64,000 nucleotides of DNA from Ameyamaea chiangmaiensis (GTDB lineage Bacteria > Pseudomonadota > Alphaproteobacteria > Acetobacterales > Acetobacteraceae), in assembly GCF_025995235.1 (NCBI RefSeq), contig NZ_BAPT01000049.1, positions 1 to 64,000 on the forward strand. The letters run 5' to 3'. A program made the translations under genes and the position numbers. The notes below the pieces were generated by a model. The model saw only the letters and a list, made by a program, of their open reading frames with translations, was not told the DNA's origin and searched no databases. Below are positions 6,487-14,423 of this stretch, in pieces. Every line of letters begins with the position of its first letter. The first letter of the stretch is position 1.

Positions 6487-7896
6487 TCACTGAAGGTTGT
6501 TCGTAACAACGAAGTTGTCGCTGTTGCTTGCATTGTTCAGCACACCACCCGAGGCGTTGCTGGTGAGGTCGTTCCCCACCACCACGGTGCACTGGGCACC
6601 GTTGGCGATGCTGACCCCGTAACGCTGGCTGTTGTTGCCCGGACCGCTGGAAGCGCCCGTCACCGTGACGTGCTGCGCGTCAGCCCCGATCGCCACGCCG
6701 TCATACGTGTTGACCGTTCCTCCCCGCTCGGCGCGCGAGTTACTGAAAAACCGTGTGCCGTTCACGGTGACGCGCGTCCCGTGAATGACGATGCCTTCCT
6801 GACCGGCATCGCTCGACTTGCCGCCATGGAACCCGACGTCCTTCGCCCCCGCACCGACGTAGATATTCGGTGCGGCCCACGTGTCCTCAAGACTCATCTT
6901 GAAGACGTCCATCGTGGCGACACTGTCAATCTGGAGCGCTGACGCGGCGCAGAAGTCAGACTCAATGCCGTCAAACTGCACATATCCGGGACCAGCTGGC
7001 GCCCCAATAGTGTTGCGCAGCCAGTAACCATGCCCCTCGATGCAGGTTGCATACGCCTTGTAAATGCAGACCGTGTTACACAGGCCGTCAATGACAATAC
7101 CATGCGCGCGGATGGTTGGCGTGCCAGATGTGGGGGCACTCCCCCCCATGCCAAAATCCCGAATGGTAATGACATCGGACGTCGTGGTGGTGAGACTGGT
7201 AATCAGAAACCGGATATTGTCTCCCCCGCGCAGAGGGCCATCGACAACGACCTGTTCCACGACGACATCATTGTAGTGGCGGATTTTCATGCCGTCATAG
7301 GGATTGTTGAACGTAACCCGCATGATGCGGATTCTGGCCAGCTGAAGCATGTTGAGGCACTTGCCGCCGGTCTTGTTGCCTTCCTCGAAGTACAGATCGT
7401 AGACGTTGTTGTTATACATCCCGCCAGGACCGCCGGCATTGGTCCCGTCGATAGTGACGGTGTCGAAGGCACCATACCCGACGATCTGGCTGGCCTGGCC
7501 TTGCCCCTGCAACGACACATGCGGCGAGGTGATCGAGAGGCCACCGGTGACCTTGTACTGTCCAGGCGGAAAGTAGATCGTCGCGCCGCACAGCAGTCCC
7601 TGCGCATAACTGATCGCGAGCCTGATCGCCGCCGTGTCATCTGTACTGCCGTCACCAAGGGCGCCGAACTGCCTGACGTTCACCCAGTCGAGGAAGCAGG
7701 CTTCGAGCGTGCGACGGAAACTCCCGTTGATTTCCAGAAGCGCTTCCAGCAGGAGAAGATTCTCGGTCTGCCCTCCCTGCGCGTCGACCTTGGTGCCGAT
7801 CGCGGCAGCGACCGTCGGTGACGTGACGATGTCAGCAGGATCATCCGTCGCGGCGTACGACTGCCATCCCGGCGTCCAGTTGGCGATCTGGGCCAT
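6487..7896 (-). CDS. Tail fibre/spike with pectate-lyase-type beta-helix
   Basis: A 469-residue protein. N-terminal region (1-70) is the likely virion attachment part. From residue 73 it has VRQFGALGDGSTDDTAAI, the signature opening of the pectate_lyase_3 / right-handed beta-helix domain in phage spikes. A long series of short beta coils follows to the C-terminus. The last 155 residues are duplicated at 5025-5490. Role: host-surface polysaccharide binding or cleavage. It sits downstream of the baseplate and glycine-rich fibre genes. Confidence 0.88.
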   Translation of the reverse strand: MAQIANWTPGWQSYAATDDPADIVTSPTVAAAIGTKVDAQGGQTENLLLLEALLEINGSFRRTLEACFLDWVNVRQFGALGDGSTDDTAAIRLAISYAQGLLCGATIYFPPGQYKVTGGLSITSPHVSLQGQGQASQIVGYGAFDTVTIDGTNAGGPGGMYNNNVYDLYFEEGNKTGGKCLNMLQLARIRIMRVTFNNPYDGMKIRHYNDVVVEQVVVDGPLRGGDNIRFLITSLTTTTSDVITIRDFGMGGSAPTSGTPTIRAHGIVIDGLCNTVCIYKAYATCIEGHGYWLRNTIGAPAGPGYVQFDGIESDFCAASALQIDSVATMDVFKMSLEDTWAAPNIYVGAGAKDVGFHGGKSSDAGQEGIVIHGTRVTVNGTRFFSNSRAERGGTVNTYDGVAIGADAQHVTVTGASSGPGNNSQRYGVSIANGAQCTVVVGNDLTSNASGGVLNNASNSDNFVVTNNLQ

Positions 7897-7910
7897 TGAA
7901 CGTTACTCCC

Positions 7911-8138
7911 TCAGGATGCTGCGGCGGTATAACTGCTGCCGATCGGATAGGCGCAGACGCCCGTCGTCGCGTCGGGCTCATCAAGGACGATCGCGCTGCC
8001 GGCCGGGGGCGCCCACGTCGACACGCCATCCCATTTGATCCGGTTCCAGACATATCCGACAGCAAACGAACCCGTCGCCGCCGTGTAGTACATCGCGTAT
8101 TGCTTCGGGGCCGAGGCCGTTGATGTCGTCTCGCTCAT
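7911..8138 (-). CDS. Small tail-fibre-associated protein
   Basis: A 75-residue protein starting MSETTSTASAPKQ; its ATG overlaps the stop of the glycine-rich fibre gene (ATGA). Contains YVWNRIKWDGVSTWAPPAG, an aromatic-rich strand pattern like carbohydrate-binding or fibre-cap modules. Position between two fibre genes suggests a chaperone, cap or connector. No family recognised. Confidence 0.65.
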   Translation of the reverse strand: MSETTSTASAPKQYAMYYTAATGSFAVGYVWNRIKWDGVSTWAPPAGSAIVLDEPDATTGVCAYPIGSSYTAAAS

Positions 8139-9199
8139 GGCATCCACTCGATAATGGCGCAGCCGTCAGCACCGGCGCCGCCGTAATACTTCGTTCCGGA
8201 CATGGCCGTGTCTTTCGCTCCGCCGCCGCCGGCACCTGGGGCGCGACCGGGATAACCGCCGGCATCACCGCATCGGCCAGCGCCACCCCAGGGGCCGCCC
8301 GCGCCATCGCCGCCCTGAAGAACCGTTCCGGCCTGACCGTCTGACCCGTCATTGCCATAGGCAGCGTTCGGCGAACTGCCGATCGACACCGTGGGCTGGC
8401 CGCCGCGACCGCCGGCGCAGTTCACCTTGGAGCCCGACGTCCAGTTGGCCCCGTTGCCGCCCCCGGCGATGGCGACGATATTGCCGTCGTACGTCAGGGT
8501 CGTGTTGCCGCCGTTGTTCTGGGCGCCCGTCGTTTGCTCATCGGGCGCCGCTCCGGCCCCGATGGTGACCTGCACGGTCTTGCCCGCGACAACCGGAATG
8601 ATGTCTTCGACAAACGCACCAGCGCCGCCACCACCAGCCCAGACGGAATCCGCCGTTGAACTCCCGATGCATGTCGCTCCAGCACCGCCGCCGCCAACGA
8701 TCTGATAGCGCATGCGGGTGGCCCAGGACGGTACTGTGACGCTATTGCTGGCCGACGTGAACCAGCGACTGGCGATCTGTGAGACCGTGGACAGCAGGGC
8801 ATAGCCTGCCGTGGGGCTTTTCCATGAAGCGTCGGTGCCGCCGGGTGTCGTCAGGTTCTTCGCTGCCGTCGACACCCACTCGATGCCCGAGGCATCGATG
8901 ACATGCGCGCCGAGAGGATAGCCACCGATCGCCGCTGCGAACGTTGCATCGTAGGGAGCGATCAGGCCGAGCGCGCGAATGGCCGTCGTCAGCTGGGAGA
9001 AATCAGTTTTGGACAGTGCCAGGCCGAGATAGGCGATCGGATGGATCAGCGTTTCCTGAACCAGGTTGAACCAGTCCGCTGCCAATCGGGTGGCGGGCTG
9101 ACCGGTCGCTGCATTTCCACCGGTAAAGTATCCGCCCGTGCCCGCGGCCGAAGGCGTCGGCATCTGCGCAACAGACGTCGCGTTATCGATTCTATACAT
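8135..9199 (-). CDS. Glycine-rich tail fibre/adhesin
   Basis: A 354-residue protein. Residues 1-110 (MYRIDNATSVAQMPTPSAAG ... WFNLVQETLIHP) match the N-terminus common to Mu/P2-like fibre proteins that follow gp48. The C-terminal half is dominated by Gly-rich tracts (GGGGAGA, GGNGAN, GGRGG, GAGGGGAKD) ending AIIEWMP. This fits polyglycine-sandwich receptor-binding tips of the glycine-rich-domain family. It lies directly after the gp48-like gene, the usual fibre position in Mu-type tails. Confidence 0.85.
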   Translation of the reverse strand: MYRIDNATSVAQMPTPSAAGTGGYFTGGNAATGQPATRLAADWFNLVQETLIHPIAYLGLALSKTDFSQLTTAIRALGLIAPYDATFAAAIGGYPLGAHVIDASGIEWVSTAAKNLTTPGGTDASWKSPTAGYALLSTVSQIASRWFTSASNSVTVPSWATRMRYQIVGGGGAGATCIGSSTADSVWAGGGGAGAFVEDIIPVVAGKTVQVTIGAGAAPDEQTTGAQNNGGNTTLTYDGNIVAIAGGGNGANWTSGSKVNCAGGRGGQPTVSIGSSPNAAYGNDGSDGQAGTVLQGGDGAGGPWGGAGRCGDAGGYPGRAPGAGGGGAKDTAMSGTKYYGGAGADGCAIIEWMP

Positions 9200-9222
9200 G
9201 AACTACGCCTTAGTTGATGAAC

Positions 9223-9849
9223 TTACTGAATATCACCACGGAAATCGTTAATGACGTTGGTGCCAGTCTGGCCGAACCTCAGGATCAGGTGTGCTGGGTT
9301 TCTCTCCGACAGTTCGCACTGGAGAACGGAATTTCCCCATGTCATGAGAGGGTCGCCCGCGGACGACACATCCGCCTGCGCGTAAGACAGGGAATAGCCC
9401 GGGGCGGAAATCACCCAACAGAATGCCCAGTCCTCCCCGTAAACCGGGTCTTCCGCGCAGGCGAAGTCGGCACAGGCCGGCCAATATCGGGTAATGGAGA
9501 TGGTGTAGCCGAGCTGCGCCGCCAGATTTGTGAAATAGTCAGCTGAGCACCCGCCTGAGTCTGCGAGACGCGCAACTACCTGATTACGGCGTGCAGCCAG
9601 CGTTGGAGCTGTGCCCGCGCAGGGATCTGGTAAACCAAGAGTGCTTTCCCAGTCCGTCAGCAACTCCACGGACGTGGCCGGAAAAGCATCGACCAGCAGG
9701 TTTTCCGCCCGCGCGTCCAGACGCCCCCATGTCTGCGACCAGATCCATGCCACCGCATAAAGAAGGGACCCGGGCGCACGCGACCAGATAGGTCCTCTGG
9801 GCATGATACGCAGGATGGCAGGGCGATAATCGTCCGCGGTATATGCCAT
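9223..9849 (-). CDS. Baseplate wedge protein, Mu gp48-like (DUF2313/YmfQ)
   Basis: A 208-residue protein starting MAYTADDYRPAILRIMPRGPIWSR, with ENLLVDAFPATSVELLTDWESTLGLPDPC and ARRNQVVARL, blocks typical of the DUF2313 family. The homologues complete the baseplate wedge next to gp47. It sits three bases after the gp47-like stop and before the fibre genes, as in Mu. Confidence 0.9.
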   Translation of the reverse strand: MAYTADDYRPAILRIMPRGPIWSRAPGSLLYAVAWIWSQTWGRLDARAENLLVDAFPATSVELLTDWESTLGLPDPCAGTAPTLAARRNQVVARLADSGGCSADYFTNLAAQLGYTISITRYWPACADFACAEDPVYGEDWAFCWVISAPGYSLSYAQADVSSAGDPLMTWGNSVLQCELSERNPAHLILRFGQTGTNVINDFRGDIQ

Positions 9850-9852
9850 GGT

Positions 9853-10965
9853 TTAACTCACGAAAGTCACGGTCCCGCGCTGCAACAAAGAGCCGACGGT
9901 TGCGCCGGTCACGGGTGCCGAAGGCACCGTCACGTTGAATGACGCAAGGCCGAGCGCGCCGAGCGCCTCATTCCAGTTGTTCGGATGGATCGTCCCGCCC
10001 GGCGCGGACAGGCGCAGGAACATGTCGTCCAGTGCACCCTCGATGAGCGCCTGATTAGCCGTGGTGTTGCCGTCCCCCAGGTCCGAGATCGTGAAAGCGA
10101 CCGTCTCGGCGATGGGAGAACACACGACGACCAGCGCATCCACGGGCTGCTCAGTCCAGATGGCGTTGGCCACCCGCAATTGATCGCCGGTGGCTGGAAA
10201 ATAGCGCGTCTCATCGGACGCTACGCCGTTCGTTCCCTGAGGAAATCCGGAATAGGCCGCATTTGCCTCATCGAGCATCACGTAAACGACGACACTGCCG
10301 GCACCGAAACCATTACGATTGATCCAGGCGCGTGTGACACCCGTCACATCTGTTGCCCAGTCTATGTATTCCTGTTCCCGGCCATTCGTTCCGCTTTCTT
10401 GAAACTTGGCCATCACTCGTGAACGCAGAGCAGAGTTGGACTCGGCGTCCGCGCCACCTGTGAAGGCCGTCGAGACTGAGCCGGTCGACTGGATCCCGGA
10501 AATCGGACTTCCCAGGGTCGCAATCGAACCATCCGCGACATTTCCCGTCGCGCCGGTGTCGGTCAGGGTCACGGCCGCCACCGTTGACGTGCCCGTCGTG
10601 ACACTGTCCGCGGTCGTCGTCCCGTCCAGACCGCCCACCGTCACCGCGGTGCCGGACGGAATGACCTGAGCGCCCGTTACCGCGAACACGACTGAACCGG
10701 ACGCGGCACTCGCCGCCTTGCGGTAAACCTTTTTCAGGGCACCCCAGGCGGCCAGATATTCGTCCGTCGCCGTCCATGGGACCGCCTGCATGGCGATCCA
10801 GTCAAGATAGCCATAGACCAGCCACGCCAGCCCGGCATTGACCCATGCGAGTGTCCCGAGGACCGAGAACCGGAGCACCTTGCTCACGCCGGAAATCCCG
10901 GCATTCAAAACGTCTTGCACGGCCCAGGAGCGGAGCTCGCTGAGCGTCGGCCGTGAATACGGCAT
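9853..10965 (-). CDS. Baseplate J-like protein (Mu gp47-like)
   Basis: A 370-residue protein. Typical baseplate-J layout: MPYSRPTLSELRSWAVQDV start, a conserved helical region LAWLVYGYLDWIAMQAVPWTA, then beta-rich repeats (VTGAQVIPSGTAVTVGG), then RVMAKFQESGTNGREQEYIDWA. Start at 10965 because its ATG overlaps the stop of the gp46-like gene (TGATG); the reading frame open further upstream overlaps that gene. Wedge component connecting baseplate hub to fibres. Confidence 0.92.
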   Translation of the reverse strand: MPYSRPTLSELRSWAVQDVLNAGISGVSKVLRFSVLGTLAWVNAGLAWLVYGYLDWIAMQAVPWTATDEYLAAWGALKKVYRKAASAASGSVVFAVTGAQVIPSGTAVTVGGLDGTTTADSVTTGTSTVAAVTLTDTGATGNVADGSIATLGSPISGIQSTGSVSTAFTGGADAESNSALRSRVMAKFQESGTNGREQEYIDWATDVTGVTRAWINRNGFGAGSVVVYVMLDEANAAYSGFPQGTNGVASDETRYFPATGDQLRVANAIWTEQPVDALVVVCSPIAETVAFTISDLGDGNTTANQALIEGALDDMFLRLSAPGGTIHPNNWNEALGALGLASFNVTVPSAPVTGATVGSLLQRGTVTFVS

Positions 10966-11447
10966 CAGGAAAGCCCCTTCCACGCCCATGAAAAATCGAA
11001 GGACTGTCGCGTGCTGTCGGGCATCGTCAGAACGATGACCATGCCAACAGCCGTTTTGCTCAGCCAGGAAGCGGTCACCGCGACCGATGCGACAACCTGG
11101 TCCGTGACCAGCCACGCCAGCGCCTCATTGCAGATGGCCTGGACCTCCATCAGGATCGCGCTTTCCCCTGACTTGATTACGCGCCGCAGTAGCCACAGCC
11201 GCGAACCGATCAGGACACCGCCGTCGCTGAAGGCGTCGCCCCACCAGCCCCGCCGGTCTTCGCCGGGTGCAAGGCCACCGACGCCCACCGCGAGATCGGC
11301 GGATGTCGGCTCGACAGGCGCCAGACGGTCAGTGAACAGCGAGACCATCACCGCGGTGCGCAGCGGATTGTCGAGCGCAATATCACTGTCTGAGATACGC
11401 CAGTCCCCGCGCCCTTCGGGCACGTTCCAGTCGATCGCAATGTCCAC
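10965..11447 (-). CDS. Baseplate protein, Mu gp46-like
   Basis: A 160-residue protein starting MDIAIDWNVPEGRGDWRISDSD, with NPLRTAVMVSLFTDRLAP and GGLAPGEDRRGWWGDAF, hallmarks of phage GP46 (W0-type baseplate) proteins. The gene lies between gp45- and gp47-like genes in Mu order. Confidence 0.92.
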   Translation of the reverse strand: MDIAIDWNVPEGRGDWRISDSDIALDNPLRTAVMVSLFTDRLAPVEPTSADLAVGVGGLAPGEDRRGWWGDAFSDGGVLIGSRLWLLRRVIKSGESAILMEVQAICNEALAWLVTDQVVASVAVTASWLSKTAVGMVIVLTMPDSTRQSFDFSWAWKGLS

Positions 11448-11458
11448 GCGTCACCTCG

Positions 11459-11968
11459 TCAGGCGACGGGCGCGCCTGTGTTCGATTGGCCCTGCTCAAC
11501 GCCGCTGTGCTCATGCGTCGTCAGGGCGATGGAGCCAGCCTTGACCTCGATCGCCGTCACCGTGCCGGTGACCTTCAGATCGCCGGTGACGTTGACGGTT
11601 CCACTGGACGGAATCAGGTCGATGTCACCGCTCGAGCGCAGCCAGACACGCGACCCCGTAACCATGTGGACCAGGCAGACATCGCCATCGTCCAGATCCC
11701 TCGGTCGCGTTCTCTGGTCGCTGCTCGCGATCGAAACGGCCCGGGTCCGATCTCCCTGCAACAGCGCAACGACATGATCCGCGCCCACGCGGGGACGGCT
11801 GGCCACACCGGCGACCTGCAACAGCAGGACGTTCTCCAGCATGTCGTCGCCCGGCAGACACATCTGAAGCAGCGGGTAAGCATCATCCTCCAGCGGGGCG
11901 GCCGTCTGTCGACCAACGCCCACCATCATCATCATCCGCCGGGACAGGCGATGAAACATGTCATTCAT
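11459..11968 (-). CDS. Baseplate assembly protein V / spike (Mu gp45-like)
   Basis: A 169-residue protein. An N-terminal OB-fold-type region (MLENVLLLQVAGVASRPRVGADHVVALLQGDR) precedes a beta-helical tip (IDLIPSSGTVNVTGDLKVTGTVTAIEVKAGSIALTTHEHSGVEQGQSNTGAPVA, here given in part). An H-x-H-type end (HEHSG) fits the metal-binding spike apex of this family. It overlaps the hub gene upstream. Confidence 0.88.
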   Translation of the reverse strand: MNDMFHRLSRRMMMMVGVGRQTAAPLEDDAYPLLQMCLPGDDMLENVLLLQVAGVASRPRVGADHVVALLQGDRTRAVSIASSDQRTRPRDLDDGDVCLVHMVTGSRVWLRSSGDIDLIPSSGTVNVTGDLKVTGTVTAIEVKAGSIALTTHEHSGVEQGQSNTGAPVA

Positions 11969-13128
11969 GTTGGCGAGTATCCGAGAGTCTGATTGAGCAC
12001 CGGGTTCTGGCTGGGCATCACCAGAGGCTCGACGTCGAATGCCTGGGGCGGGAACAGCGACAGGTCGGCATGGGTGCCGTCATGACCCTTCCGGAACGTC
12101 ACCGACGCGATCAGCATATCCATCTGCCGCCCGGCCGAGGGTATGGTCACCGGCACGATGCGGTTGATGCCCCACATTTCGCCTGCGCTGTCGAACCAGC
12201 TATCGGTCGTCAGATCGACGCGCTGCGAACGTCCATAGCGACGGTTCACCTCCCACTGGATTCGCTGTTTCGTGATGGCCAAACCTCCATCAGCAGCCTC
12301 GCACGGGATCAGTAATGGTCGATCGCGCGTGATCCCGGGATCTTCGGCCGGTCCTATTATCGTGATGTGCGCCATCTGCGCTCGCAGATCCTTTTCATCG
12401 GGCGCGACGCGGATCGCATACGTCGTCTGGAGCAGCGCCGTGATCGCGCTGTGCCGCTCCACTGTCGACTCGATATCCTGATACGCTTCGATGTTCTGCC
12501 CTTCGACAAAGCCGCTCGCCATGCCGCTGACGCCGACACGCGCGACCGTCAGGTTCCCGTCCGGCCGGTCATAGAACACGACGGCGGCCAGACGCGTTAG
12601 GCGATCGCAGATTTCGAACGGTGTCTCGGTCAGGATGACATTGAACTGCGGCACGCTGTCGCGCGCCAGACCGGATGCCGCGATCACGTCGATCCCGGCA
12701 AAGGCGCAGACCTTCTTCATGATCTTCAGAACGTTCGTGTCGTTCATCTGGTAGGTCGAAAACTTCGCGCTGCAATCGACCAGATCCATGCTTTTCGATT
12801 TCATCATGACCGCGAGGAAGTGCGTCCCGTCGCGCACGCTGCGCTGCACGGTCTCCACATAGCCAGTGATCATCAGCTTGCCACCGACCGACACCGACGC
12901 AGCCGCGCCACTGCGGATCATCGCCGTGCGTCCAGGATCGGGCTGGTACTCAGTCAGGACCAGCTCGGCCGACCACGGCGTCCGGTCGATCGCGCAGTTG
13001 ATGGTGATCTGTTCCCATCCCGAGATCACATAACCACCCACCACCATCTGCACCTGATCTGCCGGCTGCGCCGATATCCCAAGCGCCTTTCCGGCCGTGT
13101 TGAGGAATTCGCTGACCGTGTCACTCAT
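11965..13128 (-). CDS. Baseplate hub protein (Mu gp44 / gpP-like)
   Basis: A 387-residue protein with hub features: VQMVVGGYVISGWEQITI near the start, a middle domain with VDCSAKFSTYQMNDTNVLKIMKKVCAFAGIDV, and a C-terminal region FRKGHDGTHADLSLFPPQAFDVEP. Homologues form the central hub that carries the spike. Start and stop overlap its neighbours by four bases each. Confidence 0.9.
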   Translation of the reverse strand: MSDTVSEFLNTAGKALGISAQPADQVQMVVGGYVISGWEQITINCAIDRTPWSAELVLTEYQPDPGRTAMIRSGAAASVSVGGKLMITGYVETVQRSVRDGTHFLAVMMKSKSMDLVDCSAKFSTYQMNDTNVLKIMKKVCAFAGIDVIAASGLARDSVPQFNVILTETPFEICDRLTRLAAVVFYDRPDGNLTVARVGVSGMASGFVEGQNIEAYQDIESTVERHSAITALLQTTYAIRVAPDEKDLRAQMAHITIIGPAEDPGITRDRPLLIPCEAADGGLAITKQRIQWEVNRRYGRSQRVDLTTDSWFDSAGEMWGINRIVPVTIPSAGRQMDMLIASVTFRKGHDGTHADLSLFPPQAFDVEPLVMPSQNPVLNQTLGYSPT

Positions 13129-14423
13129 GTTGAAAGTGCCTCAAAGCTTGTCGGCATGAATGCCGGGTGAACGGGATTGGCGCGCCGGATCAGGTCCGGG
13201 GCGCGCGATCCATCCTGATAGAGTTGCTGAGCCAGCAGCAGCGCGGGCAGCCCGGCGTTCCGCGTCACCGTCATCAGCGATGGAAGCGCGCTCGCCCGTG
13301 CGGACAGATCTGCAAGCACCTTCGCCCGCACCCCGCGCATCGCCAGAAACGTCGCCGTGTTCCCCGCATCGGCCGCGATCGTCGCCTCATCATCGAACAG
13401 CGCTGCGACCTGCTGTTGCAGGGCCTCGGCATCATCCGACGACGTCGGCTCGTAGGTCGAGCACGCGACGGCGATCGACAGCAGCGCGGCCTGCCGGCAG
13501 AGCATGGCCGTCGCGGTCTGCACCGTCGCGATCGCGCCCCCGATCGGCGCTGATGAGGTGATCACGACCGGCGTGAACGACGTAAGCGTGACCAGTGCCG
13601 CGATCTGCTGCGACGGGTCACACAGGGCGGCACGCACCTGTTCGGTCAGCGCCAGGACCAGTGCCGCAATGCTGGCTGCGTTCGTGGCGTCCCCCAGTTC
13701 AGCCACGACCGCATCAGCCGACACCAGCGCCGCCGCCATCCCGCTCAACACCGTCGATGCGGTGGCGGTCGAATCTGTTCCGGACACGTTGCCGTTCGCG
13801 TAGCGGCCGTTATTTCCGGCCACGACGGCAACGGACCCTGCGACCGCCGCGGGTGACCCGATAGCCGCAACGGCGCCGGCGGCCCACGCCGTTGCGACCC
13901 CTGCGCCTGCCGAGGTGACGGAAGAACCGTAATCGTATGAAGACGCCGTGGTGGTCGTGTAATCGTCCGCGGCCGCTGCATTGAAGGCAAGCGTCGCAAC
14001 CTCGACGGCCGCCGTCAGGGCCTGGGTGACCACCGAACCCAAAAGGTCCGCTTTTTCGACGAACGCAAACTCGATATCGACGATGCCGGTCATCCCGTCG
14101 CGCTCGCGCCACGAGAAATCCACCATCCATCCGGTCAGGGCACCAAGTGTCGGATGCACAAACAGACAGGTGCCCGACGTCTCGGCGATATCGACCAGCA
14201 GGTTGCGTCGCGTCAGCGCCAGGGCACCCACGAGGAAGCCCCGCACGGAATAGCGCTGGGCGCGTTTGCCCATATCCTCGATCCAGACGCCATCCCGCCA
14301 CGGATAATCGTGCTCGGCGAACTTGCGGCCATGATTGCCCGCGCTGCCCATAACGGCGAACGGGACACCGTTGACCGAGCATTGCAGGTAATCAGCCGCA
14401 AGCCTCGTGATCGATCCCGACAT
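13125..14423 (-). CDS. DNA circularisation protein N (Mu gp43-like)
   Basis: A 432-residue protein. The N-terminus has GSAGNHGRKFAEHDYPWRDGVWIEDMGKRAQRYSVRGFLVG, the typical first domain of the DNA_circ_N family. A long Ala-rich helical middle follows, then a C-terminal helical bundle with LPSLMTVTRNAGLPALLLAQQLYQD. In Mu-type phages this protein is a tail/baseplate component despite the family name. Located between tape measure and hub. Confidence 0.9.
   Translation of the reverse strand: MSGSITRLAADYLQCSVNGVPFAVMGSAGNHGRKFAEHDYPWRDGVWIEDMGKRAQRYSVRGFLVGALALTRRNLLVDIAETSGTCLFVHPTLGALTGWMVDFSWRERDGMTGIVDIEFAFVEKADLLGSVVTQALTAAVEVATLAFNAAAADDYTTTTASSYDYGSSVTSAGAGVATAWAAGAVAAIGSPAAVAGSVAVVAGNNGRYANGNVSGTDSTATASTVLSGMAAALVSADAVVAELGDATNAASIAALVLALTEQVRAALCDPSQQIAALVTLTSFTPVVITSSAPIGGAIATVQTATAMLCRQAALLSIAVACSTYEPTSSDDAEALQQQVAALFDDEATIAADAGNTATFLAMRGVRAKVLADLSARASALPSLMTVTRNAGLPALLLAQQLYQDGSRAPDLIRRANPVHPAFMPTSFEALST

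Noticed and set aside
6487..7896. Possible diversity-generating retroelement acting on the fibre
   Set aside because: No reverse transcriptase or adenine-biased template repeat seen; the duplicate differs at all bases, so simple recombination is more likely.
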